Notes under the pieces: generated by a model
Databases searched by the model: none
The model's input: the letters and a program-made list of their open reading frames with translations, nothing else
Told to the model about the DNA's origin: nothing
Part shown: piece after piece, positions 1-10,667 of the stretch
Layout of the letters: each line of letters begins with the position of its first letter
Numbering within the stretch: the stretch's first letter is position 1
Position numbers and translations under genes: made by a program
Assembly (NCBI GenBank): GCA_027600665.1
Contig: JADGJL010000206.1
Coordinates: 1 to 32,052, forward strand
Direction: 5' to 3'
Length of the DNA: 32,052 nucleotides
Source of the DNA: Irineochytrium annulatum
Lineage: Eukaryota; Chytridiomycota; Chytridiomycetes; Chytridiales; Chytridiaceae

Positions 1-2223
1 GTTCTTGACAGCGGTGACGGGCGCGCTTGTTGCGGGCCAGGGCTGCATGATTGGAAGCGATGCGTGGGTTGCTGCGTGGGCGGGTGCTTACGAGCGGGCG
101 GGCGACGGAGGGGAGGTCAACGTGATATTCTACATCGGAGTGTACGCGCTTATTGGGATTGCGCGGTCGCTGTTAACGATTATATGTGGGTGTTATGGGA
201 AAGTGGTCGCGGGGTTTGGAAGGTTACTAAACTTTTACCGGGGCTTGTAACAGATCTGTGCATCTTCGTTCACGGTTCTTACTCGGCCTCGAAAGTGTTC
301 CATGACCTTTTGCTGGAGCGGCTTATCCGTGCACCTATTCGGTTCTTTGATACAACTCCTCTTGTGAGCAGCAAACCTGACATTCTGCAGTTAACTGATG
401 TGTTTTAGGGTCGCATTCTCAACCGGGCGACAAAAGACATTTCCGTGATCGATACGAGCCTTCTCATGGCTATTCTAAGCTTTTTGGACTGTGCTTTCCA
501 AGTGCTCTCAGTCTTGGCAGTTGTCGTCGCGATCACCCCGGCTCTACTGATTGCCCTGATTCCTGCCGCGTTGCTGTACTTCGCCGTCGCCCGAAAGTTT
601 CTCACTTGTGTCCGAGAGATCAAGCGGATCGAGTCCATCACGCGCAGCCCTGTTTATTCGATTTTTAATGAAACGCTTAGGTACGGGTTTTCGATAACTC
701 GTACATTGTCACAGTTTGTTTAAATGACTCTGTTTTAGCGGCACCGCGACTATTCGAGCCTATGGTGCCCAGGCACGCTTCGTCGACGAAATGCAACGCC
801 TAAACGACGTCCAGGTCAGGACGGTTTTCAGCAGGTGGGTTTTGAACCGGTGGTTCGACGTCCGAGCTGGCCTTGTGGGCTCGCTCGTTATCCTCGTTGC
901 GGCCGTCGGCACGGTGTTGTCTCGAGATTGGATCGGCGCTGCACTGGCGGGCATGAGTCTGACGTGGTCGCTGGAGCTGTCGGAAGCTTTGGCGTTAACG
1001 ATCAGGTCTCAAGGCGCCGTCGAGATGAATCTGAACGCCGTCGAGCGGGTGAATGAGTACCTCGCCATCGAGCAGGAGGCACCGGACGTTGTTAAGGAAA
1101 AGCGGCTGCCAGAGGGCGTACGTGGCTCTGGATGTGACATAATTTTTGATACGTGTAACGATATTTGTGCAGTGGCCGCATCATGGGAGGATTGACGTCA
1201 AAAACTTGGAGGTCCGGTACGCGCCGGAGTCCGCTCCGGTGCTGACGGAGATTTCCTTCAGCTTCTCGGCCGGCTCAAAGGTTGATGACATCTTTTTACT
1301 CAAGTTGCTCACGGAGTGAACTTTTATTGATATTGCATGTTTACTAGGTCGGCATCGTCGGGCGCACGGGTGCTGGCAAGTCGACGCTCCTGCTCGCCCT
1401 CCTCCGCCTTATCGAACCTTCGGCCGGCGAGGTCGAGATTGATGGGGTCGACGTCCGCACGATTGGCTTGCGCGACCTCCGCTCAGCCATCGCTGTGATC
1501 CCGCAGGACCCGACTCTTTTCGCTGGTACAGTGCGGTCGAATCTCGACCCGCTCGGTGAGCAAGACGACGCGGCCTTGTGGGCTTGCCTAAAAGCCACGC
1601 GATTTGCGGAGACGAGGGCTGGGGGCGAGGAGGCAACGCTTCTGGACGTGCATGTGGCGGAGGGCGGAGGAAACTTCTCGCAGGGCCAGAGGCAGCTGCT
1701 TTGCCTGGCACGCGCAATGCTTAGGGGGTGCAAGGTGATGATTTTGGATGAAGGTAAGGAATTCTTTTATTGTGCCCTTGTGGCCGGGACTTGGTCTTTC
1801 TTGTGCCGGTTTGTTGAGCGACAAAAACGTCAGCAACCGCATCCATAGACAACGCCACCGACGCGAAGATCCAGGTAGTGTAATGCATTTTGTGGCCCGC
1901 AAGGGCTGTGGCCTCTGACATCTCCCGACAGGAGGCCATTCGGGGACCAAGTTTTAAGAATGTGACGGTCCTCTCGATTGCGCACCGGCTCAGAACCGTC
2001 GTGGATTGGTTAGTTGTGGTGGCATGCTCCTTTCGCTCGGCGTCAGAACTAAAGGCAGAAAACACAATGCAGCGACAGGATATTAGTTCTAAACAAGGGC
2101 CGCGTCGCTCAACTCGGTACCCCGAGAGAGCTGATGATAGCGCCCGGGATTCTCCGGTCGATGTGCGAGGAGACTGGGGAGGTGGATGCGCTTCTGGCGC
2201 TAGCGAATGCAGCGACGGTTTAA
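1..2223 (+). CDS. ABCC/MRP-type ABC transporter, copy 1 (5' end outside window)
   Basis: C-terminal part of a full-size MRP (ABCC) transporter, the family that exports organic anions and conjugates from ATP hydrolysis at vacuole or plasma membrane. Visible exons: 1-185, 254-363, 409-680, 739-1117, 1173-1280, 1348-1753, 1834-1874, 1932-2008 and 2073-2223. They encode most of the second transmembrane domain (FFDTTPL, then ETLSGTATIRAY, the usual MRP motif) and all of NBD2: Walker A GRTGAGKST, signature NFSQGQRQLLCLARA, Walker B VMILDEATAS, H-loop SIAHRL. All eight exons after the cut one start at the same splice points as in copy 2, and seven have identical lengths; the last is 6 nt shorter. 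No stop or frameshift is visible, so it appears intact. The window edge removes TMD0, TMD1 and NBD1. Substrate unknown. Confidence 0.93.
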
Positions 2224-2332
2224 CCACGAGATGGTTGTTTTGGTTATGACTAGCATGTTTGGGGACTGTTTATCAGGTTCCATTAATCAATTTTCAACTA
2301 ACTTCACGTTTTTTTGACTTCCGTAACAAAAC

Positions 2333-2338
2333 AATAAA
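2333..2338 (+). terminator. Putative polyadenylation signal of transporter copy 1
   Basis: AATAAA lies 110 nt after the stop codon of transporter copy 1. The equivalent 3' region of copy 2 has AATAAA at 10529-10534, in flanks that still show patchy similarity. Function is inferred from motif and position only. Confidence 0.4.
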
Positions 2339-2452
2339 AAGCAAATGTGTCCAACATAGGAAGTGTTCAGCGGACCGAAATATCTTAAACGAGACAGCAA
2401 GCTGGTGGTACCGAACTGACTGTGTATAATTTTTCCCCGATTTTTTTGTTTG

Positions 2453-2610
2453 ATGGCGAAGAGCTTTTAGTGATGTGGAGGTGCCGCTTTAACGAACGGC
2501 CAGCCGTCACGTTCATTATTCTTCAAAGCGCGAGCATTAGCCTTTATTAGCCAAACTAGGTCAGACGACAAATTCAATGGAGAAAGCCACGCAAACGTAC
2601 TGGGTTTTTC
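2453..2610 (-). pseudogene. Relic of a duplicated cyclin T/K-like gene
   Basis: This block aligns, at roughly three quarters identity by eye, with 11233-11398, which covers intron 3 and the start of exon 4 of the cyclin-like gene at 10668-12329. Shared runs include GAGAAAGCCACGCAAACGTAC (plus strand) at the exon 3/intron 3 boundary and most of the intron. Translated in the frame of the live gene, the exon 4 part has several stop codons, and the rest of the gene is missing on both sides. It sits downstream of transporter copy 1 exactly as the intact cyclin gene sits downstream of copy 2. It is therefore best read as the dead remnant of a cyclin copy that was duplicated together with the transporter. 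Confidence 0.8.
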
Positions 2611-2612
2611 AT

Positions 2613-3720
2613 CCAACAGTGTGCCCTTCTGCGTCGTTGCTTTTGGTCAGATATTAATATGACAAACCCCAACGTCCGCGTTCTGGACTGCAATTTCGGG
2701 GGTACATGCTCGCCTTCTGCTGTCCTCCCTGCAAACTTCGTCGACGTCAAGCTGTTCAACAGTATGTGGTCACCCCCCACGCTCGTTTGACTCCAGACTG
2801 CCCCCCAAGGAGGCCCTTAACTTGCACTCTTCCTCCTCGACGATGGCCAAGATGTCACCGCCCAACCCCGTCGTTAGCAGGGCATCAAACAAGCCCCCCG
2901 CTGCCCACCGTAGTCGAATTCGACAGCTCTAGGCCCCGAACCCCTCCTCCATTCTGCTCAAACGACACCATCCGATGCGCCAGGGCTCATCTATCCCTGA
3001 CTCCCCTTCTTCGATGGCGCCTTCGTGCGCGCCAGAGTCTGACCCGATCGAGAATTGGATGCTCCGCGCCTTCTCGTGACTCCTTGTGATTCCGGCTATT
3101 GCGCTCGCTGGTTGGCGCTGCTCGTGGTCCGCTTAAGCATCGAGGTCGTACCCCACAGTCGCGGCCCCGCCGGGTGGAGAAGTGTACATTGCAGTCCACA
3201 GTTGGAGGTCTCGTGTCGGACTCCAAGGAGATAGGCTTCGCAGACTGCGACCGGGTACATGGCTGTCGACCTCCTTATCTCTGCGCTGCCTCTGCCGCTG
3301 GCTGGACGTGGTGTGGCCCCAGCTCTTCCGAGCGATGGCTGGCCCAGCGAAGCCGCCCTCCGCGCCGGCGTGGTCGGGTATCAAAATCGTCGTGGCCGAG
3401 ACCGCGCCGTCGAGCCGCCAGGGCGCGTGGTGTCGAAGGCCGGTCCTGGCAATGTGCTGTCCCAATCTCTCCCTAGAAACTGCCGACCGGCTAGCTCAGC
3501 GCGGCACCTCGCAGGCGGGTCCGTGAGAACCGCACTTCGTTTCCGGGAGAATGGGGACATCAACCGACCTCTGACGAGGTAAATGTGTTGTGTTCATTCA
3601 GACACCAAAATGGCAATGATGAGCGAGTGGGCTTCGGAGCGCACAAGAAAACTTTCACGACGACCTTACCTGGACCATCCTCACCTCACCGTGACGCCGT
3701 CGTCCACCGTCCTCTCAACG
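2613..3720. other. Unassigned GC-rich stretch, possible decayed gene
   Basis: About 1.1 kb with no gene I can support. From about 2840 to 3560 all three plus frames hold long open pieces with protein-like composition, such as a frame from ATG 2975 that reads MRQGSSIPDSPSSMAPSC and runs to a stop at 3077-3079. None begins and ends convincingly, and no set of introns I tried gives one continuous frame. It may be a decayed gene, an unrecognised spliced gene, or GC-rich DNA with chance open frames. The last 130 bp are the promoter of the wall-protein gene starting at 3721. Confidence 0.3.
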
Positions 3721-4698
3721 ATGCGCTTTTTCACCGCCCTGATCGTCCTCGCCGCCGGCGCCTTGGCCCAGTCTCCGCCAGTCACCACCAGTGGGACCTC
3801 AACCGCTGGCGGTGACACTCCCACCTCCTCCTCGACAGTTCCCCCGCCCGCCAGCACGCCTGCTGGTCCGGCTTCTACCCCCATCCTTCCGGGAGGTGGT
3901 CCGGGCCCGGTTGTGACGCCGACCACGACGGCGCCGGCCGGGCCGACGCCGAGCGTGATCGCGGTATGTACTCGAGCGGGGAATTGAATTGGCAGCCTAT
4001 TGGCAGCCTACGGAAGGAACGGGGATGGTCTCTTAACGCTTTACGGCCCGAATAGATCGTCAACCCGCTTGCTCTTACCACCTACAACGTGGGCGACACC
4101 ATTAACATGACCTGGACCATCGCGGACCCCGCCGTCTCCACAATGACCATCACCTTCGCCTGGGAAGACGTTCGGTCAGCATCATCAAACGGATTTTTTT
4201 CAACCGTCCAAAAAGTCTAACTTAAACAAACAGCCACGGCCCCAACTCTGGCACTCCGTTGATTGGCGACCAGTGGGCTATCGGCAGCGTTGCCGTCTCT
4301 GCGAAGCAGTACTCGGCTAAGGTCCCGGTTCTCCCCGGCCCTGGCACCTGGGGCATCAGGGGTGCCATCGGCCCAGTCCCGATCTATGTTTACTCCAACC
4401 CGGTACGTTGTCTCCCCATGTGTCCTGTTTCACAAAGGAATTGCTGCACTACCTTTCTCATCACTTCACTTTCTTAATACTTTAAACTAACCGGCAACTT
4501 TCCTTCTTCCAGTTTACGGTTAACATTCCCGTTTCTTCCACCTCAACCACTACGACCGCCGTCAAGGCGACCACGACGGCCACCGTGGCCGCAACCGTTC
4601 CCGCCTCAACCACCACCATGAGCGGCGCGTCGTCAGTCGCCGGGAAGGCCGCCGCCATGTTCCTCGCAGCGTCGTTGGCCCTCGCCCCTCTGTATTAA
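3721..4698 (+). CDS. GPI-anchored Ser/Thr-rich cell-wall protein with Kre9/Knh1-like domain
   Basis: Four exons (3721-3963, 4056-4174, 4234-4402, 4513-4698) give 238 aa. I chose the ATG at 3721 because a clean secretion signal follows (MRFFTALIVLAAGALA, residues 1-16); an upstream in-frame ATG at 3583 would bury it. Residues 17-81 are a Ser/Thr/Pro-rich linker. Residues 82-177 start IVNPLALTTYNVGDTINMTW, which fits the Kre9/Knh1 N-terminal (Ser-Thr-rich GPI-anchored membrane) family with its P-x-GDT-x-x-x-TW pattern. A second Thr-rich linker follows, then a C-terminal tail with a small-residue cleavage region (SGASS) and a hydrophobic end, as in GPI anchoring. Likely an outer-surface or cell-wall protein; the exact role in glucan assembly is unproven. 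Intron 1 carries a perfect tandem 11-mer. Confidence 0.88.
3989..4010 (+). repeat. Tandem 11-mer inside intron 1 of the wall-protein gene
   Basis: TTGGCAGCCTA occurs twice back to back (3989-3999 and 4000-4010), both within intron 1 (3964-4055). It is probably a slippage duplication without coding effect. Confidence 0.8.
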
Positions 4699-5162
4699 TC
4701 CGTTTCTGAATTTTTGCGTGCTCTTACTCTGTTCCTTTTCCGTTTGAACTCTTTTAGACCGGGGCGTTGTTTCTCTCGTTTCTCGCCCTTTTTGTTTTCC
4801 GAGTAACACCTTAGAGTGTCTCTCTTTACCTTTACTATTACACCATCGTTCACGGGAGCACTTCGATAATGCAATTCGATGAAAAATTGGTATCCATCCC
4901 ATGCTCTGCACCATGTCGCGCGCAAAGCCTTCCTGTTTTAACCAGAACTCCAGACCTTCAAGACCGGATTAGCCGTGCGGTGCTTTCCGCTACGTAATCT
5001 GTCCATTCACTCAGTATCCCTGCTGGTGGCACGAGCAGTATTTCTCGCGGCAGCATAAATGGAGTGTTGGAGGTGTTGGCGTGGTGTTGCTGGGGTGACT
5101 GTTCTGCTCAAACATTGAATGGGCAAAAGTTGGGTCAGTGACTGACTGAGTTATGTGTCCTT

Positions 5163-5221
5163 TGAACAAGCCTTGGGGCATGGTGTAGCCGCAGTCTGAA
5201 CAAGCCTTTGGGGCATGGTGT
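5163..5221 (+). repeat. Direct repeat upstream of transporter copy 2
   Basis: The stretch TGAACAAGCC followed by TTGGGGCATGGTGT (5163-5186) recurs at 5197-5221 with one extra T. The offset is 34 nt. It lies about 70-130 nt before the start codon of transporter copy 2. Confidence 0.85.
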
Positions 5222-5237
5222 TGCACGACTGCGGCTA
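5186..5237 (+). promoter_or_regulatory. Perfect 11-bp inverted repeat upstream of transporter copy 2
   Basis: TAGCCGCAGTC at 5186-5196 is the exact reverse complement of GACTGCGGCTA at 5227-5237, with 30 nt between. It could be a factor-binding palindrome or a 5'UTR hairpin; it is interleaved with the direct repeat. The structure is seen directly; any regulatory role is inference. Confidence 0.5.
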
Positions 5238-5291
5238 TGGGTGGGTGAAGTCTTGGATTGTCAACTTCAGTCTGTATCAACGGCGGCCAGC

Positions 5292-8200
5292 ATGCCGACA
5301 GCGCCGATGCCATCCTCGTCCTATCTGCCGCTGCTGTTCGTCCTGTCGGCCCTTTCCACAGCTGCCTTGGTGAACGCCGTCGTCGCGGCCACGGTTATCT
5401 TAACCCTGCCGTCGTCCGCTCAGAATATGGCCGCCGCGATCGCGACGGCAGCCCTTCTGGCCTGCATCCCGATCGCGACAGCCCGGCTGACGTGGACGGT
5501 ACGCGCTATGAGTGTTTTTGTCATTGTACACAGTAACGGCTGACGATGACGTGTCGCGCGTTAGCTCTCCTGGCTTCCCGAAGGCTCCGGCTACCCACTC
5601 TCCTCCGCGTCTTTTCGCATGTTCAAGGTCTTGGTTCCGGCCGTAGCCCTTCCTGCCCTCGCTCTCTCGGCGTTAATGCCGGAACAGTCCTCGGCGTTGT
5701 CCATCATCCTGCAAATCCTCGCCCTCGCCCTCCAACTTTACATCGTGGCGGGCATCAGCTCCGACGCCGCCGACGTCGAAGACGAGTCTGTACGCCGCGC
5801 GGGCGGGCTCACGTCGTCTCGTGAGGATCGAGCGTCTATCATTGGATGGGTTTTCTTCACATGGGTGAACCCCCTGATCCGACTGGGCTCAACTCCGGGG
5901 AGATGGCTGGGCTTGGCCGACATCCCGGTGCTTGCGGACGACATGGGGACCGCGGAGTGCGCGAGGGCGTTTAAGCGGGCTCCGGGTAAGAGCTTGGGGT
6001 GGAAGCTGGCGCGGATGCACGGCTGGAGGTTTGCGGGGTCGTTGGCCCTCTCGACCGCTCAGGGGATGCTCGGAATGGCGGGACCCTACTTACTCTACCG
6101 GTAAGCGCTGTCGAGCTTGGCAGTCGGGTAACTTGAACCTGCTGTAGCATCACGGGATACATTCAGGACCCCGCGGGCCGGTCCGTTTGGGACCCGATCG
6201 TCTCGGCGATTTTGTTGGCCTTATCGTCGTTGCTAAGGCTTGCGTTGGAAGGCCTTAGCTATCACCTTGGAAAGCATGCTGGGATTCGGATGAAGGCGGC
6301 ACTCCTGAGCGAAATTTACATAAAAGCTCTAACGAGGGTCGTTGCCACTCCGACGGCAGCCGGTGCGGATAGCCATAGTGCAGGCGACGGCGGGAGCGAT
6401 CGCGCGGCTAGTGTTGGGAAGATCATCACCTTGATGAGCTCCGATTGCGACGCAATTCGGGACGTACCCGTTTGTGAGTTAATCCGCTCCACATATATCG
6501 ACTGACACGCTTTCGCTATCTCAGATGCTTTCTATGTCATCACCAATCCCATCCAAGCCGCCCTTGGGCTGGCCGCGTTGGTCTACCTCCTCGGGTGGCC
6601 CGCCCTCGTCGGTGTTCTCTGCATCACCATCGTCATCCCTTTTAACGCCCCGATCTCTCACGCCCTCCGCCGCGCCTACCGTCGTCTTGCAGCTCGTACG
6701 GACGCCCGCACCTCGCTCATGCACGAGCTTTTGAGCTCCATACGCGCGGTCCGCCTCCTCTCTCTCGGGCCCGCCATTGTCCCGCGCATCCGCGCCGCCC
6801 GCGAGAGCGAACTGCAGGCGCTCATAGCTGTATACTTTTACACGGGATGTAGCAAGCTTCTTTGGGCGGCCGCACCCCTCGTGGCCGCGTTTGCGACGCT
6901 ATCTATGGCGGCAGGTGTCGCGGGGAAGGAACTGGACGGGCGGACAGCATTTACGGCCCTGGCGCTGCTGAATCAAGTCAGGGCGCCGTTGATCTTCACA
7001 CCAGAAAACTTTATCAAACTCTACCAGGCTGGCGTTGCCCTTGCAAGAGTGGAGGCGTTTTTGGCCCAACCTGATTTGGAGAGGTTTACGCCTCGTGGTG
7101 AGGCAGAGGCAAGAATTATTGCGGCCGAGGACAAGGTGGGAGGAAAGTTAGCGAGCCCTGGGTTACCAGTGGGCTCTGCTGTTACTTTTCGGTCCGCGAC
7201 GATTCGGTTTTTCAACGACTCTGACCTTGAGCGGGAGAACGACCGCATGGAAGACACTGAGTTCACTCCACTTTTGAGGGAGTCACGTGACGTGACAGTT
7301 TCGGATCCGCGCGGGTTTACACTTCACGATTTGGACGTTGATTTCCCGGCGGGCGGGCTGACGGTTCTACTTGGGCCGACAGGCTGCGGCAAGACCGCTT
7401 TGATCAGCGCTATACTTGGGGAGGCCTGGGTTACGTCGGGTTCAGTGGACGCGCCTGTTTCCGCCGGGATCGCATATGTCGCGCAGACACCTTGGTTGAG
7501 GAGTACGACTATCAGGGAAAACATCTTGTTCGGAGAGCCGTATGAGGCGGCGAGGTACGCGGACGTCATCGAGGCGTGCGCGCTCGCGGCAGACCTGGCT
7601 TTGCTGGAAGATGGGGACCTAACACAGGTCGGCGAGCGCGGGATTAATCTATCGGGTTTGTTGTGCATTTTATTAAACATGGCAGAGTTGACTTATTGCG
7701 CGGACGTTGCAATAGGCGGGCAGAAGCAGCGAGTCTCCATTGCTCGCGCTGCCTACTCTCGCCACGGGGTCGTCATCCTGGACGACCCTTTATCGGCTCT
7801 CGACGCACCGACTGCCCGGCACGTGATGATTCACTGCGTTGGCAGGCTCATGCGCGGCCGGACCTGCCTGCTAGTTACGCATGCAGCAGCTTTGGCGGCC
7901 CCGATGGCCGACAAGGTCGTGATTATGCGGCCAGCGGGGGGCGGAGTCGAAACCCAGGGGACGCCGGAGGAGGTCGCGAGGTGTGGATGCGGCCAATGGC
8001 TGTTTGTCGGTGGTGATAGCGAGACGCCGGTCGTGGATGCCGCGGGCGCAGGCACGTACGGCGCGAAGGACGCAAAGCCGGTGGCGGACGAGACGAGGCA
8101 AGCCGGAATTGTTCGTGCATCCGTCGTGGTGCGATATGTGCGCGCGGCGGGCGGATGGATGTTCTTGATCCCGGTGGCGGTGGCGCTTATTGCGGGCCAC

Positions 8201-10397
8201 GGGTGCATAATCGCGGGCGATGGGTGGGTGGCTGTGTGGGCGGGTGCTTACGAGCGCAAGGACGGTGAGGTCAATGTCATGTTTTATATCGGGGTGTATG
8301 CGCTCATTGGCGCTGCACGGTTGTTCTTGACGTTTCTATGTGAGTATCTGTTGACAACGACGAGATACTCTTTTAGTGTGCTGATATAACGGGGTGGTTG
8401 TCACAGATTTGTGTATGTTCGTTTACGGATCTTATTCCGCTTCGAGGGTTTTCCATGACCTGTTGCTGGAGAGGCTCTTTCGGGCGCCTATTCAATTCTT
8501 TGACACGACTCCTCTTGTGAGTATAAAATGTGCATATGCGAATCCGAGCGTATCTAATCAACAAGCTTTAGGGCCGAATTTTGAATCGGGCGGCCAAGGA
8601 CATCTCTGTGATTGATACGAGCCTCCTTATGGCTATTTTGAACTATCTGGGCTTTACCTTTCAAGTGATCTCGGTGTTCGTCGTTGTCGCCTCGATTACC
8701 CCAGTCCTTTTGCTCGCCTTAATACCCGTCGGAATACTCCACGTCTTTGTCGCACGCAGGTTCCTTCCTTGCGCTCGGGAAATTAAGCGGATCGAGTCTA
8801 GCACCCTCAGCCCGATATACTCCATCTTCAGTGAAACGCTGAAGTACGGGCTTACTATTCAAATTCTCAAACATGTTATTTAAGCTCACTCCGTTTTCAG
8901 CGGTCTCGCGACTATTCGTGCCTACGGCGCGCAGGCACGCTTGCTCGACGAGATGCAACGCTTGAGCGACGTGTACGGCAGGGCGATCTTTTCTAGGTGG
9001 GCGCTGTACCGTTGGTTCGACGTCCGAGCCGGCCTTGCGGGCTCGCTCGTCGTTCTCGTTGTAGCCCTTGGGACGGTGCTGTTTCGGGATATGATTGGCG
9101 CCGCATTGGCGGGGATGAGTCTTACTTGGTCGTTGGAGTTGTCGGAAGCTCTAGCGTGGATGATTAGAGGCCAGTGTGAGGTCGAGTTGAACTTAAACGC
9201 CGTCGAGCGGGTGGATGAGTACCTGGCCATCGAGCAGGAGGCGCCGGACGTTGTTAAGGACAAGCGGCTGCCAAAGGGCGTACGTGGCTCTGGATATGAC
9301 ATGATTTTTGACACATGTAACTGTATTTGTGCAGTGGCCGCATCATGGGAGGATTGACGTCAGGAACTTGGAGGTCCGGTACTCGCCGGAGTCCGCACCG
9401 GTGCTGACGCAGGTCTCCTTCAGCTTCGCGCCCGGCGAGAAGGTTAATAACACCTCTACCTATGTTGCTCACGCGAAGTGAGCACTGTTTTGATGTTATT
9501 GCCTGCCTTATCCAGGTCGGCATCGTCGGGCGCACGGGTGCTGGCAAGTCGACGCTCCTGCTCGCCCTCCTACGCCTTATCGAACCTTCGGCCGGCGAGG
9601 TCGAGATTGATGGGGTCGACGTCCTCACAATTGGCTTGCGCGACCTCCGCTCAGCCATCGCTGTGATCCCGCAGGACCCGACTCTTTTCGCTGGTACAGT
9701 GCGGTCGAATCTCGACCCGCTCGGTGAGCAAGACGACGCGGCGTTGTGGGCTTGCCTAAAAGCCACGCGATTTGCGGAGACGAGAGCTGGGGCCGAGGAG
9801 GCAATGCTTCTGGACGCGCATGTGGCGGAGGGCGGAGGAAACTTCTCGCAAGGGCAGAGGCAGCTACTTTGCCTTGCACGCGCAATGCTTAGGGGCTGCA
9901 AGGTGATGATTTTGGATGAAGGTAAGGAATTTTTTTGTTGCGCCCTTGTGGCTGGGACTTGGTCTTTCTTGTGCTGGTTTGTTGAGCGACAAAAACGTTA
10001 GCGACCGCATCCATAGACAACGCCACCGACGCGAAGATCCAGGTAGTGTAATGCATTTTGTGGCCCGCAAGGGCTGTAGCCTCTAATATCTCCCGACAGG
10101 AGGCCATTCGGGGACCAACTTTTAAGAATGTGACGGTCCTCTCGATTGCGCACCGGCTCAGAACTGTGGTGGATTGGTTAGTTGTGGTGGCATGCTCCTT
10201 TCGCTCGGCGTCAGAACTAAAGGCAGAAAACACAATGCAGCGACAGGATTTTAGTTCTAAACAAGGGCCGCGTCGCTCAACTCGGTACCCCGAGAGAGTT
10301 GATGACTGCGCCCGGGATTCTCCGGTCGATGTGCGAGGAGACTGGGGAGGTGGATGCGCTTCTGGCGCTAGCGAATGCAGCGTCGGTTCAACAATGA
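5292..10397 (+). CDS. ABCC/MRP-type ABC transporter, copy 2 (complete)
   Basis: Thirteen exons: 5292-5498, 5565-6100, 6148-6473, 6525-7655, 7716-8339, 8407-8516, 8572-8843, 8901-9279, 9335-9442, 9516-9921, 10002-10042, 10100-10176 and 10241-10397. They sum to 4374 nt, 1457 aa, a normal MRP length. The ATG at 5292 is the first in frame. Order: a TMD0-like region of about four hydrophobic segments (residues 10-130), the linker with FFTWVNPLIRLG, TMD1, NBD1 (Walker A GPTGCGKT near residue 640, signature NLSGGQKQRVSIARA near 731, Walker B VVILDDPLSALD near 752), TMD2, NBD2 (Walker A GRTGAGKST near 1236, signature NFSQGQRQLLCLARA, Walker B VMILDEATAS near 1362, H-loop SIAHRL). Both nucleotide sites look catalytically complete; the altered NBD2 signature is common in MRPs. 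It should be an ATP-driven exporter of conjugates or drugs; substrate and membrane are not shown. Confidence 0.95.
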
Positions 10398-10528
10398 GAT
10401 GGTTGTACCTTATGGCTGGCATAATTTGGGGACTGTTCATCAACGCTACCACCCTCGGGCCAATAGGCTCGATAAGCACGTTGGTTTTGATTAATTTACA
10501 ATTATCTTTACGTTGTTATGTTTTCCGT

Positions 10529-10534
10529 AATAAA
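10529..10534 (+). terminator. Putative polyadenylation signal of transporter copy 2
   Basis: AATAAA is 132 nt after the stop of transporter copy 2. The 270-bp gap to the convergent cyclin-like gene (10398-10667) holds no gene and serves as the 3' flank of both. Confidence 0.4.
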
Positions 10535-10667
10535 CAGAAAGAAACAATAACCTTGCAAAAAACATATTTACCCCACATGTGATGTATTCTACAGCCGGAA
10601 ATATACAGCAGGCTGATCGGACTTCGGGCATTCAATGTATACTATTTTCCCCGACTTTCATAATAAA

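Larger units (their letters stand above)
4699..5291. other. Intergenic region: 3' flank of wall-protein gene and promoter of transporter copy 2
   Basis: No gene seen. The first part is T-rich, as expected for the 3' flank of the wall-protein gene. The part next to the transporter holds a 34-nt-period direct repeat and an 11-bp inverted repeat, listed separately. Two ATGs inside that repeat (about 5178 and 5215) are out of frame with the transporter start and could act as upstream ORFs if transcribed. Confidence 0.6.

Noticed and set aside
2706..3089. 127-codon plus frame as a gene
   Set aside because: It begins at a codon with no context and is Pro/Arg-rich as expected from GC-rich spacer; other frames over the same bases look at least as coding.
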